Assembly (NCBI RefSeq): GCF_014268755.2
Contig: NZ_CP077093.1
Coordinates: 5,670,501 to 5,734,500, forward strand
From: Pseudomonas vanderleydeniana
GTDB lineage: Bacteria > Pseudomonadota > Gammaproteobacteria > Pseudomonadales > Pseudomonadaceae
Direction: 5' to 3'
Length of the DNA stretch: 64,000 bases
In this document: positions 1-7,494 of the stretch, piece after piece
Numbering within the stretch: position 1 is the first letter of the stretch
Layout: each line of letters starts with the position of its first letter
Notes under the pieces: generated by a model
Database searches by the model: none
What the model was told of the DNA's origin: nothing
Seen by the model: only the letters and a program-made list of their open reading frames with translations
Position numbers and translations under genes: made by a program

Positions 1-1
1 G

Positions 2-703
2 GCCAACGCCCGTGCGCAGACCATGATGCCGTTGATCCGCAACGTGCTGTTCGTGGCGATCTTCATCATCGCCCTGATCGTCGCCCTGGCAAACATGGGC
101 ATGAACGTCACGCCCCTGCTGGCCGGTGCCGGCGTGATCGGTCTGGCCATCGGTTTCGGTGCCCAGTCGCTGGTGGCGGACCTGATCACCGGCCTGTTCA
201 TCATCATCGAGGACTCCCTGGCCATCGACGACTACGTGGACGTTGGCGGCCACCTCGGCACCGTCGAGGGCCTGACCATCCGCACCGTTCGGCTGCGCGA
301 CATCGACGGCATCGTCCACACCATCCCGTTCAGCGAGATCAAGAGCATCAAGAACTACTCGCGGGAGTTCGGCTACGCGATCTTCCGGGTCGCGATCCCC
401 TACAACATGGCGATCGACGATGCGATCAAGCTGATGCGCGACGTCGGGCAGAAGATGCGTACCGATCCGTTGCAGCGGCGCAACATCTGGTCGCCCCTGG
501 AAATCCAGGGCGTGGAGAGCTTCGAGTCCGGCAGCGCGATCCTGCGTGCGCGCTTCAAGACCGCGCCGATCAAGCAGTGGGAAGTGTCGCGGGCATTCAA
601 CCTGGCACTGAAACGGACCATGGACGAGTCCGGCCTCGACCTGGCGACCCCACGCCTGAGCGTGCAGGTGGTGACGGCCGGTGGTGGCGAACAGAAGGAA
701 TAG
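2..703 (+). CDS. MscS-family mechanosensitive channel, C-terminal part (truncated by window edge)
   Basis: The frame is open to the left edge, so only about 233 C-terminal residues are visible. They begin with a hydrophobic transmembrane segment, then a Gly/Ala-rich pore helix containing GLAIGFGAQSLVADLITG, which is the hallmark of MscS channels. The soluble beta domain and the alpha/beta cytoplasmic vestibule follow. Family members sit in the inner membrane and release solutes on hypo-osmotic shock. The missing N-terminus decides whether this is a short MscS or a longer multi-helix MscM/YbiO type. The next 260 bases hold REP sequences and no gene. Confidence 0.88.
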   Translation, partial: ANARAQTMMPLIRNVLFVAIFIIALIVALANMGMNVTPLLAGAGVIGLAIGFGAQSLVADLITGLFIIIEDSLAIDDYVDVGGHLGTVEGLTIRTVRLRDIDGIVHTIPFSEIKSIKNYSREFGYAIFRVAIPYNMAIDDAIKLMRDVGQKMRTDPLQRRNIWSPLEIQGVESFESGSAILRARFKTAPIKQWEVSRAFNLALKRTMDESGLDLATPRLSVQVVTAGGGEQKE

Positions 704-760
704 CCAGATAATGCCAAGCCTGCCTGCAGGGCGTGCAGACTGTTATGGCTTGCGGGCTTT

Positions 761-890
761 TGTGGCGAGCGGGCTTGCCCGCGTTGGGGGCAAAGCCCCC
801 CAAATCAGCCTACCCGGTACATCAGGTCGATTAGCGCGTCAGGTTTTGCGACTGCTGTGCAGTCGAGCGCGGGCAAGCCCGCTCGCCACA
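761..890. repeat. REPIN: inverted pair of REP palindromes
   Basis: TGTGGCGAGCGGGCTTGCCC and three further bases (761-783) recur as an exact reverse complement at 868-890, giving 23-base arms around about 84 bases. A degraded extra half (AGCCCGCTCGCCAC) lies near 928-941. The arms match those at 19502-19633, so this is a dispersed family. Pseudomonas REPINs are mobilised by RAYT transposases encoded elsewhere. The gap between the channel gene and the GntR gene otherwise looks empty. Confidence 0.85.
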
Positions 891-963
891 ACAGCTCGTC
901 TGCCACAAAAGCTCGTTTCTCACAAAAGCCCGCTCGCCACGACAGCCCATTCGTCATCGGCAG

Positions 964-1677
964 CTAAACCACATCCACGCCTACATGGATCGCATCATGC
1001 CGCCAGAACTCCAGGTCGCAGTCGATCAGGCGCTGGTGCTGATCGTAGTTGACCCGGGCGATCCGCAAGCCCGGGCTGCCGGAAGACACCCGCAACGCCG
1101 CGGCGGCCTCCTGCGGCAGTGAGGTCGGTACGATTTCGAAGCGCACCCGCCCGTAGTGCAGGTCGTAGTGCCGGGCATACAGCTCGGTGATCGACTGGTT
1201 CAGGTCGAACTCCAGGATCCCCGGGAAGTACTGCGGGTTGAGGTAATGCTCGACATACAGTACCTGCCGCTCATCGATCCGCCGCACCCGGCAGATCTGG
1301 ATCACGCTCGACAGCGCCGGCAGCTGCAACCAGTCGCACACCGCCGCCGACGCCGGCTGCAAGCGCGCCGACAGCACCTGGGTGGACGGTACCCGCCCCT
1401 GAGCGCTGACCATTGCGTGAAAGTGACTGCGCTGCATCAGGTTGTAGGCCAGCCGCGGCGGCGAGACGAACCAGCCCCGCCGCTCCTCACGGTAGATCAA
1501 CCCCTGGGCTTCCAACTGCAGCAGCGCCTCGCGCACGGTAATCCGGGTGGTGCTGAACAGTTCGCTGAGCTTGCGCTCGGCCGGCAGCTTGCTGCCCCCA
1601 GGCAAAAGCCCGTGCTCGATCTGCTCATGGAGCGCCAGCCCGATGGCTGTCACCGCCTTTGGTGCCTCTTCGCGCAT
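964..1677 (-). CDS. GntR-family (HutC/UTRA) transcriptional regulator
   Basis: A 237-residue regulator. The N-terminal winged helix (residues about 5-75) includes LPAERKLSELFSTTRITVRE, a typical GntR recognition region. Residues about 90-235 form a UTRA ligand-binding domain containing RVRRIDERQVLYVEHYLNP. The ATG at 1677 is preferred over an adjacent TTG at 1680. It is transcribed away from an ABC importer/phosphodiesterase operon and is its likely local regulator. UTRA regulators usually sense a small molecule linked to the transported substrate, often a sugar phosphate, amino acid or phosphonate. The effector here is unknown. A palindrome lies 14 bases upstream of its start. Confidence 0.85.
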   Translation of the reverse strand: MREEAPKAVTAIGLALHEQIEHGLLPGGSKLPAERKLSELFSTTRITVREALLQLEAQGLIYREERRGWFVSPPRLAYNLMQRSHFHAMVSAQGRVPSTQVLSARLQPASAAVCDWLQLPALSSVIQICRVRRIDERQVLYVEHYLNPQYFPGILEFDLNQSITELYARHYDLHYGRVRFEIVPTSLPQEAAAALRVSSGSPGLRIARVNYDQHQRLIDCDLEFWRHDAIHVGVDVV

Positions 1678-1690
1678 CAACGTTACCTAT

Positions 1691-1704
1691 CTGGACTAGT
1701 CCAG
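1691..1704. promoter_or_regulatory. Probable GntR operator (14-base palindrome)
   Basis: CTGGACTAGTCCAG is an exact palindrome 14 bases upstream of the GntR start codon. Its size and symmetry suit a GntR dimer, and its position suggests autoregulation. Assignment is by position and symmetry only. Confidence 0.5.
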
Positions 1705-1772
1705 CACTATTTCAGGGCAAAACCGTGCAGCGCCACGGTCTCCGGTTGCAGCACCCAGCCTAGGCAATGCAC

Positions 1773-1790
1773 ATGACTGATATGTGACAA
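1773..1790 (-). promoter_or_regulatory. Pho-box-like direct repeat
   Basis: Read on the minus strand, TTGTCAC-ATAT-CAGTCAT gives two heptamers at 11-base spacing. Each differs at one base from the PhoB half-site CTGTCAY. It points toward the GntR gene. Its presence beside a phosphoester-hydrolysing uptake operon makes phosphate-starvation control plausible. A chance match of this quality is also possible. Confidence 0.35.
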
Positions 1791-2060
1791 AGCGACGAAA
1801 CGGTGCACTGGAACGGCCGTCCAACAACCATTTAGCCGTTAAATATCAGCTAGTTACAAATGGTCTACGCTTAATTCGGCGGTCACGGGTGCCACCGGAA
1901 AAAAACCTTGCAGGACTGATGCCGACATCAAAGTGTCATCCAGCAGGCTTAAATTGGCTCAGGTATTGCTGACCTAGACCAAACGTCCAACCGCCGCACT
2001 ACGCATATAAAAACTGTCGATCAAGATCTTCGCGTTGAAAAACGCCCAAAGGAGCTTCGG

Positions 2061-3128
2061 ATGAAACAGCTTTTCCTGGCATCACTGTTAGGTTCGACCA
2101 TCGCCCTGTGCACCAGCGCCATGGCCGCCGATACCGACTTGCAGGCCCTGGAGGCCGCCGCCAAGAAAGAAGGCGCCGTCAACAGCGTGGGCATGCCCGA
2201 CGACTGGGCCAACTGGGCCGGTACCTGGAAGGACCTGAGCGACAAGTACGGCCTCAAGCACATCGACACCGACATGAGCTCGGCCCAGGAGATCGCCAAG
2301 TTCGCCGCCGAGAAAGACAACGCCAGCGCCGATATCGGCGACGTCGGCGCGGCCTTCGGCCCGATCGCGACCAAGCAGGGCGTGACCCAGCCCTACAAGC
2401 CGAGCACCTGGGAACAGGTTCCGGCCTGGGCCAAGGACAAGGACGGCAACTGGGCGCTGGCCTACACCGGCACCATCGCCTTCATCGTCAACAAGAAGCT
2501 GCTGCACGGTTCCGAAGTTCCCAAGAGCTGGGCTGACCTGAAGACCGGCAAGTACAAGGTTTCCATCGGTGACGTGAGCACCGCCGCCCAGGCCGCCAAC
2601 GGCGTGCTCGCCGCGGCACTGGCCAACGGTGGCGACGAGAAGAACCTCCAGCCGGCACTGCTGCTGTTCGCCGATATCGCCAAGCAAAGCCGCCTGTCGC
2701 TCGCCAACCCGACCATCGCCACCATGGAAAAGGGTGAAGTGGAAGTCGGCGTGGTCTGGGATTTCAACGGCCTGAGCTACAAGGCCAAGATGGCCAACCC
2801 CGACGACTACGTCGTGCTGATCCCATCCGACGGCTCGGTGATCTCCGGCTACACCACCATCATCAACAAGTACGCCAAGCATCCGAACGCGGCCAAGCTG
2901 GCGCGCGAGTACATCTTCAGCGATGCCGGCCAGATCAACCTGGCCCGTGGCAATGCCCGTCCGATCCGCGCCGAGCACCTGAAGCTGCCGGAAGACGTGA
3001 AGGCCAAGCTGCTGCCTAACGAGCAGTACAAGCACGTCACCCCGATCAAGGATGCCGACGCCTGGGAGAAGACCTCCAAGGCACTGCCGCAGAAGTGGCA
3101 GGAAGAAGTCATCATCAACATGCAGTAA
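2061..3128 (+). CDS. ABC transporter periplasmic substrate-binding protein
   Basis: A 355-residue protein with a Sec signal peptide (KQLFLASLLG...CTSAMAA, cleavage near residue 23). The mature part resembles the ferric/thiamine/phosphonate-type binding proteins (SBP_bac_6/8 folds). The start has a strong site, AAAGGAGCTTCGG-ATG. It is the first gene of an operon with a phosphodiesterase, two permeases, an ATPase and a HAD phosphatase. The ligand is not evident from sequence. The neighbouring hydrolases point to a phosphorylated organic compound rather than iron. Confidence 0.88.
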   Translation: MKQLFLASLLGSTIALCTSAMAADTDLQALEAAAKKEGAVNSVGMPDDWANWAGTWKDLSDKYGLKHIDTDMSSAQEIAKFAAEKDNASADIGDVGAAFGPIATKQGVTQPYKPSTWEQVPAWAKDKDGNWALAYTGTIAFIVNKKLLHGSEVPKSWADLKTGKYKVSIGDVSTAAQAANGVLAAALANGGDEKNLQPALLLFADIAKQSRLSLANPTIATMEKGEVEVGVVWDFNGLSYKAKMANPDDYVVLIPSDGSVISGYTTIINKYAKHPNAAKLAREYIFSDAGQINLARGNARPIRAEHLKLPEDVKAKLLPNEQYKHVTPIKDADAWEKTSKALPQKWQEEVIINMQ

Positions 3129-3239
3129 CGCTCCAGCCCCACTGGAAGCGGGCTTTTGTGGGAGCCGGCGGTGCGGCGCCCACGGAGTTCCGCTTCCACA
3201 GGGGATCGATTGATACCCCCACTGACCGAGACCTGGCTT

Positions 3240-4046
3240 ATGCAGCACAACGTCATCCTGGTCGTGCTCGATGGCCTGAACCACGAGGTCGCCCGGCACG
3301 CCATGGGCCATCTCCAGGCTTACGCAGGCGCAGGACGCGCAGCGCTGTACAAACTGGAATGCGAGTTGCCCTCGCTCTCGAGACCGCTCTACGAATGCAT
3401 TCTGACCGGTGTCGCACCGATCCACAGCGGCATCGTGCACAACCACGTCACGCGCCTTTCCAACCAGCGCAGCGTGTTCCACTACGCCCGCGACGCCGGT
3501 CTGCGGACCGCCGCAGCGGCCTATCACTGGGTCAGCGAGCTGTACAACCGCTCGCCCTTCGTCGCCGCCCGTGATCGCCATACCCACAACGAAAGCCTGC
3601 CGATCCAGCACGGGCATTTCTACTGGATGGACCACTACCCCGACTCCCACCTGTTCGCCGACGCCGAAAGCCTGCGCCTGCAACACGCGCCGAACTTCCT
3701 GCTGGTGCACCCGATGAACATCGACGACGCCGGCCACAAGCACGGCCTGGACAGTCCGCAATATCGCAACAGCGCACGCTCGGCCGACATCATCCTCGCC
3801 GACTACCTGCAAGGCTGGCTCGATGCCGGCTATCAGGTGCTGGTGACCGCCGACCACGGCATGAACAACGACCGCTCGCACAACGGCCTGCTGGCCGAGG
3901 AGCGCGAGGTGCCGCTGTTCGTCCTCGGCGACGCCTTCAGTTTCAAACCCGATGCCGCGCCCCGGCAGACCGAGCTGTGCGGCACGATCTGCGAACTGCT
4001 GGGCGTTCACCACGACAAACCTGTATGCCGGGAGCTGTTGAAGTGA
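3240..4046 (+). CDS. Alkaline-phosphatase-fold phosphodiesterase/nucleotide pyrophosphatase family
   Basis: About 268 residues from the ATG at 3240. A TTG at 3210, preceded by AGGGG, is an equally good start and adds ten residues. The metal-binding signatures of the type I phosphodiesterase/alkaline phosphatase superfamily are present: VVLDGL near the N-terminus, a Ser-rich nucleophile region (LPSLSRPLYECILTG), NIDDAGHKHG, and TADHGM near the C-terminus. There is no signal peptide, so it should act in the cytosol on what the ABC system imports. Its stop overlaps the GTG of the permease gene. Relatives hydrolyse phosphodiesters, phosphonoacetate or nucleotide pyrophosphates, and the substrate here is unknown. 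Confidence 0.82.
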   Translation: MQHNVILVVLDGLNHEVARHAMGHLQAYAGAGRAALYKLECELPSLSRPLYECILTGVAPIHSGIVHNHVTRLSNQRSVFHYARDAGLRTAAAAYHWVSELYNRSPFVAARDRHTHNESLPIQHGHFYWMDHYPDSHLFADAESLRLQHAPNFLLVHPMNIDDAGHKHGLDSPQYRNSARSADIILADYLQGWLDAGYQVLVTADHGMNNDRSHNGLLAEEREVPLFVLGDAFSFKPDAAPRQTELCGTICELLGVHHDKPVCRELLK

Positions 4047-4888
4047 ATTCAATCACCCGTGGCAAATGGCTCGCCCTGCTCTGCCTGGCACCTTTCGCCC
4101 TGTTCTTCATCGTGTTCGAGATCGCCCCGCTGGCCTGGGTGCTGATCAACAGCCTGCAGTCGGAAGACGACGGCTGGGGGCTGGCCAACTTCAACAAGAT
4201 CTTCGCGTCGAAGTTCTACCTGCAGGCGATCCAGTACAGCCTGGAGATCAGTTTCTGGTCGAGCGTGTTCGGCATGCTGATCGCCCTGCTCGGCGCCTAT
4301 TCGCTGCGCCGGGTCGACTCGCGCCTGCGCGACTTCGTCAACGCCTTCGCCAACATGACCAGCAACTTCGCCGGCGTGCCGCTGGCGTTCGCGTTCATCA
4401 TCCTGCTGGGCTTCAACGGCACCATCACCCTCCTGCTGAAACAGGCCGGGATCATCCAGGACTTCAACCTGTACTCCAAGACCGGGCTGATCATCCTCTA
4501 CACCTACTTCCAGATTCCCCTGGGCGTGCTGCTGCTCTACCCGGCCTTCGACGCCCTGCGCGAAGACTGGCGCGAATCCGCCGCGCTGCTCGGCGCCGAT
4601 GCCTGGCAATTCTGGCGGCACATCGGCCTGCCGGTGCTGACCCCGGCGCTGCTGGGTACCTTCGTGATCCTGCTGGCCAACGCCCTCGGCGCCTACGCCA
4701 CGGTGTACGCGCTGACCACCGGCAACTTCAACGTGCTGCCGATCCGGATCGCGGCGATGGTGTCCGGCGACATCAGCCTCGATCCGAACATGGCCAGTGC
4801 ACTGGCGGTGATCCTGGTCGGCCTGATGACCTTCGTCACCATCATTCATCAATGGCTGTTGAAAAGGAGCCACCATGTCGCGCGCTGA
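4043..4888 (+). CDS. ABC transporter permease, first subunit
   Basis: A 281-residue membrane protein with about six hydrophobic segments. The EAA-type loop that contacts the ATPase is visible near LREDWRESAALLGADAWQFW. The chosen start is GTG at 4043, which overlaps the upstream stop (GTGA) and has GGGAGC a few bases before it. An upstream in-frame ATG at 3977 would add an unlikely non-hydrophobic leader. It overlaps the second permease by 14 bases, so the subunits are probably translationally coupled. It resembles permeases of ferric, putrescine and 2-aminoethylphosphonate importers. Confidence 0.88.
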   Translation: MNSITRGKWLALLCLAPFALFFIVFEIAPLAWVLINSLQSEDDGWGLANFNKIFASKFYLQAIQYSLEISFWSSVFGMLIALLGAYSLRRVDSRLRDFVNAFANMTSNFAGVPLAFAFIILLGFNGTITLLLKQAGIIQDFNLYSKTGLIILYTYFQIPLGVLLLYPAFDALREDWRESAALLGADAWQFWRHIGLPVLTPALLGTFVILLANALGAYATVYALTTGNFNVLPIRIAAMVSGDISLDPNMASALAVILVGLMTFVTIIHQWLLKRSHHVAR

Positions 4889-5675
4889 AACCGGCTCCGC
4901 CAGCCTCTACCACCGCGTGGTGGTCTACCTGCTGTTCCTGATCCTGCTGCTGCCACTGCTCGGGACCTTCGTCTACTCCATCGCCAGCAGCTGGTCGGCG
5001 ACCGTCCTGCCCAGCGGGTTCACCTTCAAGTGGTACCTGCAACTGTGGAGCGACCCGCGCTTTCTCAGCGCGTTCGGCCAGTCGCTGATCGTCTGCATCG
5101 GCTCGCTGGTGCTGTCGGTGGTGCTGATCCTGCCGCTGCTGTTCGTGGTGCACTACCATTTCCCTCGGCTCGACGCGCTGATGAACATCCTGATCCTGCT
5201 GCCCTTCGCCGTACCGCCGGTGGTGTCCTCGGTCGGGCTGCTGCAACTGTACGGCTCCGGGCCGTTCGCCATGGTCGGCACGCCGTGGATCCTGATCGGC
5301 TGCTACTTCACCGTGGCCCTGCCGTTCATGTACCGGGCGATCACCAACAATCTGCAGGCGATCAACCTGCGCGACCTGATGGACGCCGCCCACCTGCTCG
5401 GTGCGAGCACCTGGCAGGCGGCGTTCCTGGTGGTACTGCCGAACCTGCGCAAGGGCCTGATGGTCGCCTTGCTGCTGTCGTTCTCGTTCCTGTTCGGCGA
5501 GTTCGTGTTCGCCAACATCCTGGTCGGCACCCGCTACGAAACCCTGCAGGTGTACCTGAACAACATGCGCAACAGCAGCGGCCACTTCACCAGTGCCCTG
5601 GTGATCTCCTACTTCCTCTTCGTCCTGGTCCTGACCTGGGTCGCCAATCGTTTGAACAAGGACAAAAGCCAATGA
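4875..5675 (+). CDS. ABC transporter permease, second subunit
   Basis: A 266-residue permease with about six transmembrane segments and an EAA-like loop (MDAAHLLGASTWQAAF). The ribosome site AAAGGAGCCACC lies just before the ATG, inside the end of the previous gene. The stop overlaps the ATG of the ATPase gene (ATGA). With the preceding permease it should form a heterodimeric inner-membrane channel. Confidence 0.88.
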   Translation: MSRAETGSASLYHRVVVYLLFLILLLPLLGTFVYSIASSWSATVLPSGFTFKWYLQLWSDPRFLSAFGQSLIVCIGSLVLSVVLILPLLFVVHYHFPRLDALMNILILLPFAVPPVVSSVGLLQLYGSGPFAMVGTPWILIGCYFTVALPFMYRAITNNLQAINLRDLMDAAHLLGASTWQAAFLVVLPNLRKGLMVALLLSFSFLFGEFVFANILVGTRYETLQVYLNNMRNSSGHFTSALVISYFLFVLVLTWVANRLNKDKSQ

Positions 5676-6661
5676 GCTTCATCAGTGTCCAGAACCTGAA
5701 AAAGACCTACGCCGGCACCACGGTGTTCAGCGACATCAACTGCGAGATCGCCAAGGGTGAGTTCATCACCCTGCTCGGCCCTTCCGGCTGCGGCAAATCC
5801 ACCCTGCTGCGCTGCATCGCCGGCCTGACCCCGGTGGACAGCGGCAAGATCCTCCTCGACGGCCAGGACATCGTGCCGTTGAGCCCGCAGAAACGCGCGA
5901 TCGGCATGGTGTTCCAGAGCTACGCACTGTTCCCCAACATGACCGTGGAGCAGAACGTCGCCTTCGGCCTGAAGATGCAGAAGGTCAATGCCGACGACAG
6001 CCACAAGCGGGTCATGGAAGCCCTCAGGCTGGTGGAACTGCATGACTTCGCCGCCCGCTATCCGCACCAGTTGTCCGGCGGCCAGTGCCAGCGCGTGGCC
6101 CTGGCCCGCTCGCTGGTGACCCGCCCGCGCCTGCTGCTGCTCGACGAACCGCTGTCGGCCCTCGATGCACGGATTCGCAAGCACCTGCGCGAGCAGATCC
6201 GCGCGATCCAGCGCGAATTGGGACTGACCACGATCTTCGTCACCCACGACCAGGAAGAAGCCCTGACCATGAGTGACCGGATCTTCCTGATGAACCAGGG
6301 CCAGATCGTCCAAAGCGGCGACGCCGAATCGCTCTACACCGCGCCGGTGGACGTGTTCGCCGCCGGGTTCATCGGCAACTACAACCTGCTCGATGCCGAA
6401 GCTGCCAGCCGCCTGCTGCAACGGCCGGTCAGCAGCCGCATCGCGATTCGCCCGGAAGCCATCGTGCTGCACACCGAAGGCGAACTGGACGCGCTGATCC
6501 GCGGCCACAGCCTGCTGGGCAACGTCATTCGCTACCGGATCGAAGCCCGTGGCGTCGAACTGCTGGTGGACGTGCTCAACCGCTCGGCCGCCGACCTGCA
6601 TCCCGATGGCCGGCGCCTGGCCCTGTCCATCGATCCGGCGGCCCTTTGTGAGGTAGCCTGA
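5672..6661 (+). CDS. ABC transporter ATP-binding subunit
   Basis: A 329-residue ATPase. It has Walker A GPSGCGKST, a Q-loop (VFQSYALFP), signature LSGGQCQR (Cys in place of the usual Gln), Walker B LLLLDEPLSALD and H-loop VTHDQEEA. A C-terminal TOBE-like region (residues about 250-329) places it with the PotA/FbpC/MalK group. The stop TGA shares its last base with an ATG that opens a 14-codon frame running to the next gene. Confidence 0.92.
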   Translation: MSFISVQNLKKTYAGTTVFSDINCEIAKGEFITLLGPSGCGKSTLLRCIAGLTPVDSGKILLDGQDIVPLSPQKRAIGMVFQSYALFPNMTVEQNVAFGLKMQKVNADDSHKRVMEALRLVELHDFAARYPHQLSGGQCQRVALARSLVTRPRLLLLDEPLSALDARIRKHLREQIRAIQRELGLTTIFVTHDQEEALTMSDRIFLMNQGQIVQSGDAESLYTAPVDVFAAGFIGNYNLLDAEAASRLLQRPVSSRIAIRPEAIVLHTEGELDALIRGHSLLGNVIRYRIEARGVELLVDVLNRSAADLHPDGRRLALSIDPAALCEVA

Positions 6662-6705
6662 TGCCCCGTTTGAAGCGTGTCCTTCTGAAGAGAGAGCTGC
6701 ACTGA
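6661..6705 (+). other. 14-codon mini-ORF bridging the ATPase and HAD genes
   Basis: ATG at 6661 uses the last base of the ATPase stop codon. The frame encodes MPRLKRVLLKRELH and ends at 6703-6705, where its TGA overlaps the ATG of the HAD gene. GAGG lies a few bases before the mini-ORF. The double TGATG arrangement may let ribosomes pass from one gene to the next, and the peptide itself may have no function. Confidence 0.4.
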
Positions 6706-7358
6706 TGGCCCTGGCAATTTTTGATCTGGATGAAACCCTGATTCACGGCGACTGCGCGACGCTCTGGAGCGAGCAGATGGGGCGCCTGGGCTGGGTCGAT
6801 CCGGAATCGTTCATGCGCCGCAACAACGAACTGATGGACGCCTACAGCCGGGGCGAGCTGGCCATGGAGGAGTTCATGCTGTTCAGCCTGGAACCCATGG
6901 CCGGACGGACTCCCGAGGAAATCGAGCACCTGGTCGAGCCGTGGGTCGAGGACGTGATCGAACCGCTGATCTACAGCGATGCCTGCAAGGCGATTGCCGA
7001 CCACCGTGCGGCCGGCGACCGGATCCTGGTGATCTCCGCCTCGGGCACCCACCTGGTCAAGCCGATCGCCGAGCGCCTGGGCATCGACGAGGTACTGGGT
7101 ATCGAGTTGGAAGTGCTGCACGGCGTCTACAGCGGCCAGACCACTGGCATCCTGACCTACCGCGAAGGCAAGATCACCCGCCTGCTGGAATGGCTCGACG
7201 CCGAAGGGGAAAACCTCGAGGGCGCAAGTTTCTATTCCGACTCGCGCAACGACTTGCCGCTGCTGCTCAAGGTCGACCACCCGCACGTGGTGAATCCGGA
7301 CCCGGTGTTGCGTGAGCAGGCGGAAAAGGCCGGCTGGCCGATCCACGCCTGGGACTGA
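6705..7358 (+). CDS. HAD-IB family phosphatase (SerB-like)
   Basis: A 217-residue HAD hydrolase. Motif I is DLDETL (nucleophile Asp9 and acid/base Asp11), motif II is VISASGTH, and the final acidic motif is YSDSRNDLPLL. An alpha-helical cap lies between motifs I and II, as in phosphoserine-phosphatase-like enzymes. It is last in the operon with the importer and phosphodiesterase. A reasonable model is that the phosphodiesterase yields a phosphomonoester that this enzyme dephosphorylates, and the sequence does not prove the substrate. Confidence 0.85.
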   Translation: MALAIFDLDETLIHGDCATLWSEQMGRLGWVDPESFMRRNNELMDAYSRGELAMEEFMLFSLEPMAGRTPEEIEHLVEPWVEDVIEPLIYSDACKAIADHRAAGDRILVISASGTHLVKPIAERLGIDEVLGIELEVLHGVYSGQTTGILTYREGKITRLLEWLDAEGENLEGASFYSDSRNDLPLLLKVDHPHVVNPDPVLREQAEKAGWPIHAWD

Positions 7359-7370
7359 GGCAGGCCGTTG

Positions 7371-7471
7371 GGCCTCTTCGCGGGTAAACCCGTCGCCTAC
7401 AGAGTCACGTCGTATTCGGAACTGGTTTACGACGCCATCCTGCAGGAGCCGGGCTTGCCCGCGAAGGGGCC
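7371..7471. repeat. REPIN-like inverted repeat (second REP family)
   Basis: GGCCTCTTCGCGGGTAAACC (from 7371) is reverse-complemented with a few changes by the sequence ending at 7471 (GGCCCCTTCGCGGGCAAGCC on the other strand). Arms of about 22 bases agree at roughly 19 positions. It fills the space between the HAD gene and the convergent orphan gene. Confidence 0.65.
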
Positions 7472-7494
7472 GAGAACCAAGGCTGCAGAACCAC

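Larger units (their letters stand above)
1678..2060. promoter_or_regulatory. Divergent control region of GntR gene and organophosphate-uptake operon
   Basis: This is a 383-base non-coding region. It holds a perfect palindrome CTGGACTAGTCCAG at 1691-1704, a likely GntR operator. Two looser half-sites, TGGTCTA (1861) and CTAGACCA (1974-1981), could form a second operator. A Pho-box-like pair of heptamers lies on the minus strand at 1773-1790. An AGGAG ribosome site precedes the binding-protein ATG at 2061. I could not place a convincing -35/-10 pair. No coding sequence is visible. Confidence 0.5.

Noticed and set aside
2088..4052. Long minus-strand open frame (654 codons) opposite the binding-protein and phosphodiesterase genes
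   Set aside because: It is antisense to two well-supported genes, has low-complexity Gly/Val/Gln-rich composition and crosses their boundaries. Such frames are expected from GC-rich third positions.
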